From Colwellia sp. (lineage in GTDB: Bacteria; Pseudomonadota; Gammaproteobacteria; Enterobacterales; Alteromonadaceae), in contig NZ_JABSPA010000002.1 in the NCBI RefSeq assembly GCF_013214175.1, positions 248,001-312,000 on the forward strand: a stretch of DNA of 64,000 nucleotides, written 5' to 3'. This document shows positions 1 to 9,010 of this stretch, in pieces. The translations under genes were made by a program, and so were the position numbers. Under the pieces are notes generated by a model. It did no database searches. It saw nothing but the letters and a program-made list of their open reading frames with translations, and was not told where the DNA came from. The first letter of the stretch is position 1. Every line of letters begins with the position of its first letter.

Positions 1-1224
1 AATAGCGCCATCAACCATAGCGCCAATGGCAATAGCAATACCACCAAGCGACATAATGTTGGCGTTTAAGCCTTGGGCATGCATAACGATAAAGGCCGTT
101 AAAATGCCAACAGGAATACTAATGATCACCACTAACGATGAACGTAAATGAAAGAGGAAAATTACACATACTAAGGCAACGACAGCAAACTCTTCTAACA
201 GCTTCATCGCTAGGTTTTTGACCGCGCGCTCAATCAAGGTTGATCTGTCATAAACAGTGATAATTTCTACGCCATCGGGTAGGCCTTTTTTCAACTGCTC
301 AAGCTTTGCTTTTACACCTTTAATAACTTCCTGGGCATTTTCACCAAAGCGCATAACGACAATACCGCCAACAACTTCACCTTCACCATTAAGTTCGGCA
401 ATACCGCGGCGCATTTGTGGCCCTGTGCCAATTTCTGCGACATCTTTTAATAATAACGGTGTGCCATTTTCATTGACGCCAAGGGGAATGTTTTCAAGAT
501 CCTCAACACTCTTGATATAACCGGTGGCGCGCACCATATATTCGGCTTCAGCCATTTCCACCACAGAGGCGCCAATTTCTTGGTTACCTTGTTTTATCGC
601 TGTTTGGATTAGCGATAAAGGAATACCAAAAGCACGTAATTTATCGGGATTAATTTGTACTTGGTATTGTTTGATCATGCCGCCGAGTGCGGAAACTTCG
701 GAAACCCCTTTGACAGTTTGTAGTTCAAATTTTAAAAACCAATCTTGTATACTACGTAGCTGGCTCAGATCATGTTGACCCGTTTTATCAACCAGTGCAT
801 ATAGATATACCCAGCCAACACCAGTGGCATCAGGACCTAGTTGTGGTCTAGCTTCGCTAGGTAAATCGGGGGCAACTTGACTTAAATACTCTAAAACTCG
901 TGAGCGCGCCCAATAAAGATCGGTATCTTCGTCGAAAATAACATAAACGTAAGAGTCACCAAAAAATGAGTAGCCACGTACGGTTACCGCGCCAGGCACA
1001 GATAACATGGCGGTGGTTAATGGGTAAGTTACTTGATCTTCAACCACCTGCGGCGCTTGCCCTGGGTAGCTAGTTTTAATAATAACCTGCACATCAGATA
1101 AATCTGGCAGGGCATCAATGGGGGTGTTTTTTACTGAATATAAACCGACCCCGACGAGTATCATGGTGGCCAATATGATAAAGAAACGGTTGCCTACCGA
1201 CCAGCGAATAATGGCAGCAATCAT
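1..1224 (-). CDS. cusA: CusA-type RND heavy-metal efflux pump (N-terminal 408 residues, cut by the window edge)
   Basis: Inner-membrane proton-driven RND transporter of the CusA/CzcA family, which exports Cu(I)/Ag(I) through a CusCBA tripartite complex. Translating the minus strand from 1224 gives an open frame to base 1. It has an N-terminal membrane helix (about residues 10-30), the family signatures [12 protein letters not shown] and [16 protein letters not shown] near residues 38-75, and a second helix block around 340-370. The last residues read GAMVDGAI, placing an Asp at position 405, where the family's proton-relay Asp lies. The start ATG shares its A with the TAA stop of cusB (TAATG), so translation is probably coupled. 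The C-terminal two thirds, including the methionine metal site, lie outside the window. The Cu/Ag assignment comes from the family and from the CusF domains in the adjacent CusB. Confidence 0.93.
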   Translation of the reverse strand, partial: MIAAIIRWSVGNRFFIILATMILVGVGLYSVKNTPIDALPDLSDVQVIIKTSYPGQAPQVVEDQVTYPLTTAMLSVPGAVTVRGYSFFGDSYVYVIFDEDTDLYWARSRVLEYLSQVAPDLPSEARPQLGPDATGVGWVYLYALVDKTGQHDLSQLRSIQDWFLKFELQTVKGVSEVSALGGMIKQYQVQINPDKLRAFGIPLSLIQTAIKQGNQEIGASVVEMAEAEYMVRATGYIKSVEDLENIPLGVNENGTPLLLKDVAEIGTGPQMRRGIAELNGEGEVVGGIVVMRFGENAQEVIKGVKAKLEQLKKGLPDGVEIITVYDRSTLIERAVKNLAMKLLEEFAVVALVCVIFLFHLRSSLVVIISIPVGILTAFIVMHAQGLNANIMSLGGIAIAIGAMVDGAI

Positions 1225-2942
1225 TACATCTCTCCCTTCATTGGCATAGCACTAACAATAATAAACTCACCGTTTTGAATTTCGAAGGTAAACATTAAAT
1301 ACGCATTGATAGTAAAGAGTGACATGTCAACTGATTCACTGACGATGAAATCAACAGTGTCAGCGGATCGCCCCCATTTTTCTATGGCTTCACGGTCGAT
1401 AGTAACCATGCGGTGCGCTGGCATCACCGATCTTACCGTGCCATTTACCGTGGCACTACTAAGCGGTTTTTCACCATTTTGTTCGATTTTGATAATGCGG
1501 TAATCGCTATCGCTGGCTCTTTCAATTTCAACACGGATAGTCATAGCTACTTTTAATTGAGAAAAGTCGACTGAGTCTAATGCAGTGAAGTCCATGGTCA
1601 TTTCTGGCCAGTCCCATGCGGGGATAGGGTCATGAGTTAAAGTCAGCATCTTGTGATCTGCCATTAGGCTAATGATACTGGCGTCGACCCACACAGTGCT
1701 AGGCACAGTTTCAGGGCTCATACGTTTGAAATCAGAGGTTTTACTCGATTCAGAGTCGAGTAAAAATTGCGCTGAGCTAACTACTTTTTCACCGGCGCTC
1801 AGACCAGATAATATTTCCACACTATCACTATCAAAACGACCAACACTCACAGCGATAGATTTAAAGTTGCCTTCACCTAATGCTAATACCACACGGTCTT
1901 GGTTGCCGGTGCGAATTAGCGCCTCCTTCGGAATTAACAGCGCTTTTTCATTGCTGTTAGTATGAATAGTAATTTGGGCAAACATGTTGGGCTTAAATTC
2001 GCCATTTTCATTATCAAAACGCAATCTGACTTTTACCGTACGGGTTTTTGCATCTAAGATGGGATAAACATAATCTATCTTGCCTTGCCAGGTTTTTCCG
2101 GGTAGATAATCTAGACTCATGGTCACCGCTGTACCTTGTACCACTTGATTTGCTTGGCGTTCAAACACTTCTGCGACCACCCAAACTTGTGATAAATCAC
2201 CAATAGACATTAACGTTGAGCCAGGTTTAACAAAGAAGCCTTCACGTATTGCTAGGTTTTTAATAACGCCATTTTGTGGCGCATAAAAAGTGATGTTTTG
2301 TTGAACCTTGCGAATTTTTTTAAGGCTCTTAATAGCTGATGTTGGTAATTGCAGTGCCACTAAGCGATTTTCTGCCGCAGTAATTAAGCGGCGGTTTTTT
2401 CTGTCTAGGGCCAGTAAAAACTCTTCTTGGGCATTAACTAGCTCAGGAGAATAAATATCGTATAGCGGTTGGTCTTTTTTTACTACATCACCAATGGCTT
2501 TAACATAAAGCTTTTCCACCCAGCCTTCTACTCTCGGATGAATATGGACTAAGGTATCTTCATTAAAGGTGACATAACCTACGGTATTTATTTGTGTATG
2601 TAAGGTTTTAACTTCGGCATTAACGGTACGTACACCTAGGTTATTAATGACATTCGCTGAAATACGAATAGTGCCGACACCTTCATCTGGCCCTGAGCCA
2701 TTGTCAGCATAGTAGGGAATTAAATCCATGCCCATTGGCGACTTGCCGGGTTTATCACGTCGGTAATTAGCATCCATGGGGGCAACCCAATAGAGTGGTT
2801 GTGACTCACTGCTGGCGTTATTCTCTGTATTAGCTATGTCACTTGTCGGCATTAATATTGAGTAAGCGACAAAGGTAAACACTGAACCAATAATTAAGCC
2901 AAATAGGCCGGCTTTAAGTGTTGAGGGTTTAGTTGCTGTCAT
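1224..2942 (-). CDS. cusB: CusB-type periplasmic adaptor with two C-terminal CusF-like domains
   Basis: Membrane fusion protein linking CusA to the outer-membrane channel. It has 572 residues, far longer than E. coli CusB (about 407). Order: membrane anchor about 11-31; a heavy-metal-binding YHS-like motif at 51-78 ([17 protein letters not shown]); adaptor barrel, lipoyl and helical regions about 90-395; then two extra domains. The first (about 415-487) carries the CusF copper motif: His437, Trp444, Met448 and Met450 in [14 protein letters not shown]. The second (about 497-566) is a diverged repeat that keeps a Trp (523), but where MTM is expected it reads DTV. CusF is normally a separate small periplasmic chaperone, so here the metal donor appears fused to the adaptor. 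It overlaps cusC and cusA by 1 nt each. Confidence 0.92.
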   Translation of the reverse strand: MTATKPSTLKAGLFGLIIGSVFTFVAYSILMPTSDIANTENNASSESQPLYWVAPMDANYRRDKPGKSPMGMDLIPYYADNGSGPDEGVGTIRISANVINNLGVRTVNAEVKTLHTQINTVGYVTFNEDTLVHIHPRVEGWVEKLYVKAIGDVVKKDQPLYDIYSPELVNAQEEFLLALDRKNRRLITAAENRLVALQLPTSAIKSLKKIRKVQQNITFYAPQNGVIKNLAIREGFFVKPGSTLMSIGDLSQVWVVAEVFERQANQVVQGTAVTMSLDYLPGKTWQGKIDYVYPILDAKTRTVKVRLRFDNENGEFKPNMFAQITIHTNSNEKALLIPKEALIRTGNQDRVVLALGEGNFKSIAVSVGRFDSDSVEILSGLSAGEKVVSSAQFLLDSESSKTSDFKRMSPETVPSTVWVDASIISLMADHKMLTLTHDPIPAWDWPEMTMDFTALDSVDFSQLKVAMTIRVEIERASDSDYRIIKIEQNGEKPLSSATVNGTVRSVMPAHRMVTIDREAIEKWGRSADTVDFIVSESVDMSLFTINAYLMFTFEIQNGEFIIVSAMPMKGEM

Positions 2943-4339
2943 TATTTTTCTCCAGCTATGATATTTGTGGTACTTAACGAGCCAACAAATAAATAATTTA
3001 ATTCCAAGATGATTTTTTGCTCGGCGACCTGAATGACTAAATCGTCAATTTGAGCATTAAGCACGGCAATGCGTGAGCGTACTACTTCAGCAAAGTCACC
3101 ATCGTCATTGGTATAAGCTGTTAATGACGCTTCGGCTTGATCATGAACTTGTGGTAATAGTCGCGTTTTGTAGAGGTTTTTTCGATCTTCTAAGCGTAAT
3201 AAACGTCCTTTACCACTGGAGAATGCACCCAGTAGTTGACGCAATAACAGTATTTTTTCGGTTTTAACCGCTTCCGTTTTTGAAATGGCAGATTTTACTG
3301 TCATATCTTGACGGTTTTCAGTAAACAACGGTAAGTCAAAGGTAACACCGACAGAGAAAAAATCTGAGCGGCTATTACCCATAGGATCATCATCACGATA
3401 ACCATAACTGGCATTAACTCCCCACTCGGGCTTATATTGTTGTTCGGCTAAATTAATACCAGTTTTGCTAGCCGATATTTTTTTATCGAGGGCAAATATG
3501 GCTGGGTGGTTGGCAAAATGCTTAGCCAATACGTCAACAGAGAACCAGGTCTTGCTATAAACCAGCTCATTATTGAGTAAATCAAGTTGTGGTAACTGCT
3601 GGGCTAGTTGTATGTTGTATAATTGACTGATTGCATCTTGTTGATCACTTTCAACAAAGGCGCTTGATAACCATTGTGCCATCATGCCCAAATAGGCATT
3701 TTGCTGTTGCGCTAATATATCTAACCTGTCATCGAGCCGTGTTAACTCAAGTTGCGCACGCACAATATCTTGTTGGCGTGTTTTTCCTAATGCGGAAGAA
3801 TAACTCGCTTGGGCAACATCAGCTAATTGTTCAAACAAAGATCTATTTTGCTCAATAAGGGCAATGCTTTGTTGAACTCTATAAGCATCAAGCCACAAAC
3901 TACCAACGGTTACCGCGACTTTAGCTTCTCTATCGGCGCGTTGAAAAGGATAAGCCTCACTTTCAATGCGTAATTGTTGATTTTTAATCGCTAGGGTATC
4001 ACCACGGGGAAACATCTGGGTAATGCCAACCTTAAGCTGGGTCATGCCTTCTTGAGAAAAGTCGAAGCCATCTGTTGGTAAATTAGCCAGGGCAACGGAC
4101 ATTTTTGGATCAGGCATAGTGGCAGCGGCGTGACTCAATGCCTCAACGGCTTGTTGCTGATGTTTATTGCCCGCTAGCCAAGGGTCATTTTTTTGTGCTG
4201 TTTTCACCGCGCTATTAAATGACCAAATTCGTTCATTGTTTGCCGCTTGACTGGTTTGACTAAACACAAAAAGGCAAGCTAATGCTATGGCACTGGCAAT
4301 TGAGGTTCTCTTCGTCTGAATTAGTTTATCTGTAATCAT
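2942..4339 (-). CDS. TolC/CusC-family outer membrane efflux protein
   Basis: Outer-membrane channel subunit expected to complete the CusCBA pump. It has 465 residues with an N-terminal signal peptide (about 1-32, ending SQTSQAA) and no lipobox. The body is helical and rich in Gln, Ala and Leu, with two OEP-like halves, for example SAAATMPDPKMSVALANLP early on and a second QYKPEWGVNASYGYRDDD block near residue 300. This pattern is typical of the outer membrane efflux protein family (PF02321). It is the second gene of the copper operon: its ATG overlaps the stop of the DUF411 gene and its stop overlaps the cusB ATG, each as TAATG. The substrate is inferred from the operon; the protein alone only shows a TolC-like channel. 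Confidence 0.88.
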   Translation of the reverse strand: MITDKLIQTKRTSIASAIALACLFVFSQTSQAANNERIWSFNSAVKTAQKNDPWLAGNKHQQQAVEALSHAAATMPDPKMSVALANLPTDGFDFSQEGMTQLKVGITQMFPRGDTLAIKNQQLRIESEAYPFQRADREAKVAVTVGSLWLDAYRVQQSIALIEQNRSLFEQLADVAQASYSSALGKTRQQDIVRAQLELTRLDDRLDILAQQQNAYLGMMAQWLSSAFVESDQQDAISQLYNIQLAQQLPQLDLLNNELVYSKTWFSVDVLAKHFANHPAIFALDKKISASKTGINLAEQQYKPEWGVNASYGYRDDDPMGNSRSDFFSVGVTFDLPLFTENRQDMTVKSAISKTEAVKTEKILLLRQLLGAFSSGKGRLLRLEDRKNLYKTRLLPQVHDQAEASLTAYTNDDGDFAEVVRSRIAVLNAQIDDLVIQVAEQKIILELNYLFVGSLSTTNIIAGEK

Positions 4340-4896
4340 TAGAATTGTTCCTGATAATTATTAAGCTCGGCGTAAATATCATAACTACCGTCAGCTTTAA
4401 GTAAAATGACTTGGTATGGCATAAATTTATTACCAACTTCCATTCCCGGGGTGCCAATAGGCATGGCAGGTACCGATAAGCCAATGGCATTTTTTGGTGG
4501 TTTAGCTAAAAACTGATGAATGAATTTAGCGGGCACATGACCTTCAAAAACATAACCATCTTTTGAAACGGCGGTATGACATGAACGATATTGTGGCGCG
4601 ATACCTTTATTGCTTTTAAAAGCCGCTAAATCAGTTTGATTGTAGGCTTTTGAGCTGAAACCATGTTGGTCAACGTGCTCAAGCCATTTTTCACAACAAC
4701 TACAAGTGGGACTTTTATAAACTTCTAGCACTGGCAGTGCTTTTATGGTCTGGCTGTGCGGTTTCTCAACCGAAATTTTGTTATTTGTTTGCTCAGCAAC
4801 TAAAACTGCTTGCTCGGTACAAGCGCTAAGTAGCAATAAAAAGAGCACAGATACTATGACTGTGCCTGCTTTAATAGCAAAAGAAAATGAATGCAT
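4339..4896 (-). CDS. DUF411 metal-binding lipoprotein, first gene of the cus operon
   Basis: 185-residue predicted lipoprotein: hydrophobic segment at about 12-25 followed by lipobox LLSAC with Cys26. Its DUF411 domain contains YKSPTCSCCEKW, with Cys65, Cys67 and Cys68, and later residues such as CHTAV and the GHVPA segment that are usual for this family. DUF411 proteins are small periplasmic metal-binding proteins often found with copper or silver resistance genes; their exact role is unsettled, but metal capture or delivery is the usual proposal. A strong ribosome binding site (AGGAGGGG) lies just upstream. It is first in the four-gene operon with cusC, cusB and cusA. A perfect 9-bp dyad lies 35-56 nt upstream and could be operator or leader hairpin. 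Confidence 0.88.
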   Translation of the reverse strand: MHSFSFAIKAGTVIVSVLFLLLLSACTEQAVLVAEQTNNKISVEKPHSQTIKALPVLEVYKSPTCSCCEKWLEHVDQHGFSSKAYNQTDLAAFKSNKGIAPQYRSCHTAVSKDGYVFEGHVPAKFIHQFLAKPPKNAIGLSVPAMPIGTPGMEVGNKFMPYQVILLKADGSYDIYAELNNYQEQF

Positions 4897-4930
4897 AACC
4901 CCTCCTAGGGGAATAACTTAACGATAATAT

Positions 4931-4952
4931 GTAGTTAAAATAATTTAACTAC
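4931..4952 (-). promoter_or_regulatory. Perfect 9-bp dyad in front of the cus operon, possible operator
   Basis: GTAGTTAAA - 4 nt - TTTAACTAC. On the minus strand it is followed directly by a TATTAT hexamer that could be a -10 box, with a weak GTAGTT at -35 spacing inside the left arm. A repressor or activator binding here would sit across the promoter spacer. It does not match the CueR or CusR sequences as I know them, so the regulator is unknown. Promoter placement is inference. Confidence 0.35.
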
Positions 4953-5082
4953 TGGGTAGTGATTAATTCTTTAAATATAACAATTTAAAATACGTTTAAT
5001 GTTTGTACTGCTTAATGGAAAAACACTGAGGTTTATTCCTTTAAATTTTTCGCAGAGAAATTTAGACGTAATGAGGCTGTGT

Positions 5083-5541
5083 TTAGCTCAGAATAGGAGG
5101 TCGATAAAGTGAGGTAAGGGTATTGCTGGCAATAAAAGCACTAGGGGAAACTATTTTACTCGATATAGCAATTTCAGCGTGGTAATTAATACCTGTTGAA
5201 AACGCCGATATGGTTGAGCAGCCACTGATTGAGCAGTCACATTCCTGCGAACAACATTCTTCAATGCTAGTTGTTGAGCAAGCGGTAGTCATATCGTCTT
5301 CGCAAGCACTTGTTTTAGCCATAGTGCTCATATGATGATGTGAACTGGTTGCCGATATAGATGACAGCTCTTTGCTATTAGCCATAGATTGCATACTTGT
5401 CATGGAATAAAACATGGTCATAGATGCCATTGATTGACCAATGAAGATCAAACAAAGCAATAACACCATTACTGTTTTATTTATAAAAGTAGGCACAAGC
5501 AACACACAACTAGGCAATAAGAATGCTGATTTTAGCATCAT
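5083..5541 (-). CDS. Small secreted Met/His/Cys-rich protein, paralogue of the gene at 9011
   Basis: Not a family I can name with confidence. A hydrophobic signal-like stretch (MVLLLCLIFIGQSMAS) is followed by a Met/Ser/His-rich region with HHHM and MSTM. A Cys cluster has the pattern CC-x3-C-x-C-x3-GCST, and the C terminus is LTSLYRPPILS. The paralogue at 9011-9385 shares the signal segment, Cys pattern and SLYRPPI(L/F)S end. Start is uncertain: I chose ATG 5541, but a GTG at 5496 aligns position by position with the paralogue's N terminus and may be the real start. Met, His and clustered Cys beside cus and cop genes suggest periplasmic copper binding. The architecture recalls the small CopL-type copper proteins, but I cannot confirm homology by reading. 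Confidence 0.6.
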   Translation of the reverse strand: MMLKSAFLLPSCVLLVPTFINKTVMVLLLCLIFIGQSMASMTMFYSMTSMQSMANSKELSSISATSSHHHMSTMAKTSACEDDMTTACSTTSIEECCSQECDCSISGCSTISAFSTGINYHAEIAISSKIVSPSAFIASNTLTSLYRPPILS

Positions 5542-5878
5542 TAAAAGCAAGATATCAATAAAAGAGCAATCGATTAAGTAAAGGAAATTGTAACTTTTAA
5601 GTAACAGCGTGAATTGACTAATTAAATTTTAAGCTAAATAAAATAGCAACGTAGGCAAACTAGCAGACGAAAACATAAACATGCCTCTAAAGTGTAGTAG
5701 TGCAAAGTATCATAACTGAGGCAACAACTGGTTTTGTATTTTGCTCTTTTAGATAAACTTAATTCTTTGACATATTATGTCATAAAGTGTAGTTTGAAGG
5801 TATTAAATACTTGAACGGCTTGACCTTTCAGTACACTTCTAATAAATTTGCATTCTGATTTAGGTAACGGATTACTAT
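5542..5878. other. Divergent intergenic region between the Cys-rich protein gene and yqiJ
   Basis: About 337 nt, AT-rich, with no ORF of note. It should hold the yqiJ promoter and the promoter of the minus-strand Cys-rich gene. The only clear structure is the palindrome at 5768-5782, listed separately. Confidence 0.5.
5768..5782. promoter_or_regulatory. Palindrome TGACATATTATGTCA upstream of yqiJ
   Basis: 15-nt palindrome about 97 nt before the yqiJ start. The same 15 bases occur at 12545-12559, inside the hairpin downstream of ilvA and upstream of the prohibitin-type gene. It could be an operator. Binding protein unknown. Confidence 0.3.
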
Positions 5879-6520
5879 ATGATTGAATTTCTTCTCGCGG
5901 ATATAAATGTAGGTTTCGCTATAGCATTATGCTCGGTATTAGCTTTGGCAATACTCGAAGGGGTTGGTATGCTTATAGGGTTAAGTATGCTCAATTTACT
6001 GGACCATATCTCACCGATTGATCTTGATATAGACGTTGATGCGGATTTACCTATGACAGGACTTACACCCCTGTTAGGTTGGTTATGCTTAAACCGTTTA
6101 CCTTTATTGATATGGTTGGTACTATTTTTAACAAGCTTTGGCATAACAGGTTATACGTTAAACTACATACTGTTAAATAGTTTTACGGTTAATATATCTG
6201 AATTTTTAACCTACAGTTTGTCGTTCATCTTGTCGTTATATATCACCCACCATATCGGTGTACCACTAAGTCGCCTACTTCCTAAAAATGAATCCTCAGC
6301 AATTTCAAATAATAGCTTTAATGGCCTAATTGCCACAATAACTATTGGCACAGCAAAACAAGGTAGCCCCGCAGAAGCGTCGTTAACAGATAGCTATAAT
6401 CAAAAACATTATGTTTTAGTTACACCAGACAGTGATGATGAAGAATTCAGTCAAGGTCAACAAATTGTACTAGTTGAGAAAAAAGAGACTTTCTGGCTGG
6501 CAATAAAATTTAATCAGTAA
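5879..6520 (+). CDS. yqiJ: YqiJ-like membrane protein with OB-fold domain
   Basis: 213-residue inner-membrane protein of the YqiJ type. The N-terminal half has membrane helices at about 10-40, 65-90 and 95-125. The C-terminal part (about 145-210) is a small beta-rich domain (FNGLIATITIGTAKQGSPAEA, then QQIVLVEKK), as expected for the OB-fold of NfeD/YqiJ proteins. It lies 41 nt upstream of a flotillin gene, the same pair as E. coli yqiJ-yqiK. Proteins of this type partner with SPFH/flotillin proteins in membrane microdomains; YqiJ/YqiK have been linked to envelope stress and motility in enterics, but the molecular function is poorly known. Identification rests on topology plus the neighbour. 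Confidence 0.82.
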   Translation: MIEFLLADINVGFAIALCSVLALAILEGVGMLIGLSMLNLLDHISPIDLDIDVDADLPMTGLTPLLGWLCLNRLPLLIWLVLFLTSFGITGYTLNYILLNSFTVNISEFLTYSLSFILSLYITHHIGVPLSRLLPKNESSAISNNSFNGLIATITIGTAKQGSPAEASLTDSYNQKHYVLVTPDSDDEEFSQGQQIVLVEKKETFWLAIKFNQ

Positions 6521-6561
6521 CATTTACAACATCTTATAAAATAATAAAAAGGAAATTTACT

Positions 6562-8316
6562 ATGGGAAATTTGGATGCTAACAGCACTTTTATCTTAATG
6601 ATGGTCGGTGTCGGACTAGTCTCTTTCATTACGATGGGGCTTATTTTTGCTAAGTTATATGTTCGTGCGACTAAAGAAATCGCTTTTGTTCGTACAGGTA
6701 TGGGTGGAGAGAAAGTTGTTAAAGATGGTGGTGCTATTTGTTTACCTGTTTTACATGAAACGATCTCCGTCAACATGAACACACTTCGTATTGAAGTAGA
6801 GAAAATAGAAAAAGACTCTCTTATTACTAAAGATAGAATGCGTGTTGATGTAAAAGCCGATTTTTACTTGCGCGTAGCACCTCATTCTGAAGGTATTTCT
6901 ATGGCGGCTCAAACACTTGGCAGCCGTACCATGCGAGTTGATGAATTAAAAATACTGATGGAATCGAAGTTTGTTGATGTACTGCGCACTGTTGCTGCGG
7001 AAATGACTATGACCGAAATGCATGAACAAAGAGCCGATTTTGTCCAAAAAGTTCAACAAAATGTCGCCAATGATTTAGAGAAAAATGGTCTTGAATTAGA
7101 ATCTGTTTCATTAACGGGATTTGATCAAACTGATTTAAAATTCTTTAATGAAAACAATGCTTTTGACGCCGAAGGTCGCGCAAGGTTAACTAAGATAATC
7201 GAAGAGAAACGCAAAGAAACCAATGATATAGAGCAAGAGAATCGCGTTAAAATTCAACGACGAAACCTTGATGCAGAGCGCGAATCACTAGAAATCCAAA
7301 AAGAGGAAGAAGAACTTCGTATCGCCCAAGAACAAGTTCTAGAATTTAAACGTGTCGAGCAAAAAGCTGAAATTGCGAAAACTCGCGAATACAAAGAGCA
7401 AGAAGAAAGAGAAGCTCAAATATCTAAAGAGCAAGCGATTGAAGTAGCTGAAATATTAAAGAGCAGAGATGTTGAGTCTAGGGAAATTGAGAAACGTACA
7501 GTTTTAGAGCAAGCACGTATACAACAGCAACGTGATATTGAAGTCGCTGAGCAAGATAAACAGATAGCCGTAGCAGAAAAATCAGAAGCTGAGTCAGCAG
7601 CAAGAGCACAAGCTGCAGGCGCTGAAAAAATCCGTGTAGAAAAAGAAGAAGCGGTAACAACGGCGAGAGAAGTAGCAGAAGCAAATCGTCGTAAAGAAAT
7701 TGAAGTGATAGATGCTAAAAAAGAAGCCGAACGAGATGCTGTAGGTATCATTGTTCAAGCCGATGCGGAAAAACGAGCTGCGGAAGATAAAGCAACAGCG
7801 GTACTTACCGAAGCGAAAGCTACGGCGGATGCTAAAAAATTAAAGGCTGAAGCAGATGAGAAAATATATGCAGTTGAAGCAGCAGGTAAAAAGGCCTTAT
7901 ATGAGGCAGAAAATACGCTGCGTGATGAGCAAATTGAATTACAAAAATCGTTAGCGATTTTAAAAACATTGCCAGAAATGATCGCGAATTCAGTTAAACC
8001 ATTAGAAAATATTGATGGTATTAAAATCCTGCAAGGATATGGGAACTCGAATGCAACAATGAGCACAAATGAGAGTGCCGGAAGTGGTGGATTAGCAGAA
8101 CAAATTACTTCAGCAGCATTAAATTATCGAGCTAATGCACCTATGATCGATTCAATGCTGCAAGAGCTTGGCTTAGTGAATAAAGAATCAGGTACATTAA
8201 ATGATTTGATTATGGGTAAACATTCTTTAATTGAGGATACTAAAACAGTTGTTCAGCAATCCAATATTGCACAAGTAAAGACTAAAATGAATGGTCATCA
8301 GGTATCAGCAGAGTAA
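6562..8316 (+). CDS. yqiK: YqiK-type flotillin (SPFH domain protein)
   Basis: 584-residue flotillin-like scaffold protein of the inner membrane. A membrane segment at about 8-32 is followed by an SPFH/Band 7 domain (about 40-200, with RVDVKADFYLRV and an EMTMTEMHEQRADF segment). A long charged coiled coil runs from about 210 to 470, rich in Glu/Ala/Lys/Arg repeats such as KEQAIEVAEI and EKRAAEDKATAVLTEAKA. The C-terminal flotillin tail (about 475-584) is Gly/Ser containing. A good ribosome binding site (AAAAAGGAAA) precedes the ATG. It follows yqiJ and is followed 37 nt later by a small membrane protein gene, probably co-transcribed. Flotillins organise detergent-resistant membrane domains; the partners here are unknown. 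Confidence 0.9.
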   Translation: MGNLDANSTFILMMVGVGLVSFITMGLIFAKLYVRATKEIAFVRTGMGGEKVVKDGGAICLPVLHETISVNMNTLRIEVEKIEKDSLITKDRMRVDVKADFYLRVAPHSEGISMAAQTLGSRTMRVDELKILMESKFVDVLRTVAAEMTMTEMHEQRADFVQKVQQNVANDLEKNGLELESVSLTGFDQTDLKFFNENNAFDAEGRARLTKIIEEKRKETNDIEQENRVKIQRRNLDAERESLEIQKEEEELRIAQEQVLEFKRVEQKAEIAKTREYKEQEEREAQISKEQAIEVAEILKSRDVESREIEKRTVLEQARIQQQRDIEVAEQDKQIAVAEKSEAESAARAQAAGAEKIRVEKEEAVTTAREVAEANRRKEIEVIDAKKEAERDAVGIIVQADAEKRAAEDKATAVLTEAKATADAKKLKAEADEKIYAVEAAGKKALYEAENTLRDEQIELQKSLAILKTLPEMIANSVKPLENIDGIKILQGYGNSNATMSTNESAGSGGLAEQITSAALNYRANAPMIDSMLQELGLVNKESGTLNDLIMGKHSLIEDTKTVVQQSNIAQVKTKMNGHQVSAE

Positions 8317-8353
8317 TGGCTAAAAAATAATATAAATTACAGAGGTTGATTTT

Positions 8354-8776
8354 ATGCGTGGAGCAGGTGGTACATCGGGTGGTTTAGGGCAGTTTTTTAT
8401 TGGCTTATTTATGATGTGCGGAGGTTTTTATTTATTGTTAAATGCCATTACCGTCAGTTCGAGTTTTGGCATGGGCATGCGCCTCTATGGTTTCTCTGCT
8501 ATGGGCGGTAGTTACAGCATAACCAGTGGTATGGTGATGATTCCATTTATGTTTGGGGTTGGCATTATTTTTTATAACAGTAAAAATCCCATTGGCTGGA
8601 TATTAGCGCTAGGTTCTATTACCGGCTTGATCTTTGGTGTGATTTCTTCGATTCGCTTTAGCATGAGAACCATGACTTCATTTGATTTGATTGTCATCTT
8701 AGTGCTAGCCATGGGCGGCTTAGGTATGTTTTTACGTTCATTGAAGAAAATTGATGCCGCCATTCCAGCGGAGTAA
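8354..8776 (+). CDS. Small Gly/Met-rich four-helix membrane protein, third gene of the yqiJK unit
   Basis: 140 residues, not recognised as a named family. Four hydrophobic segments can be seen (about 10-30, 55-75, 80-100 and 112-130) separated by short loops. The N terminus is Gly-rich (RGAGGTSGGLG) and the first loop contains GMGMRLYGFSAMGG. The C terminus is short and charged. It starts 37 nt after yqiK with AGAGG as ribosome binding site, so co-expression with the flotillin is likely. A role in the same membrane assembly is an inference from position only. Confidence 0.65.
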   Translation: MRGAGGTSGGLGQFFIGLFMMCGGFYLLLNAITVSSSFGMGMRLYGFSAMGGSYSITSGMVMIPFMFGVGIIFYNSKNPIGWILALGSITGLIFGVISSIRFSMRTMTSFDLIVILVLAMGGLGMFLRSLKKIDAAIPAE

Positions 8777-8918
8777 TAGTGCATTTTGCTAAACGTTAAC
8801 TTTAGATGTGTTCTATTTGATAAATAATTACTCGCTTAATTTGCTAATGAGTGACGCTGTTTAGCTACTGTTTTAATTAACTTTAGCGATTTTTAGCTTT
8901 TATAAATTAATGTTTATT

Positions 8919-8961
8919 ACCATTCAAGTAACTTATGGCAGAGAAAAATTTCTTGAATGGT
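8919..8961. repeat. Short inverted repeat ACCATTCAAG ... CTTGAATGGT
   Basis: 10-bp perfect arms around a 23-nt loop, between the yqiJK unit and the Cys-rich gene at 9011. ACCATTCAA is also the inner part of the terminal inverted repeat of the 299-bp element at 49802-50100, so this may be a degenerate relative. It has no T-run, so it is a poor intrinsic terminator. Confidence 0.4.
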
Positions 8962-9010
8962 GTGATTTTTTGTGTAACATAAAAGTGATTCTTATTCTTC
9001 GTGAGCTTGC

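Noticed and set aside
7416..7751. Ser/Ala/Cys-rich frames opposite yqiK
   Set aside because: Complement of the Glu/Ala/Lys coiled-coil codons; composition artefact.
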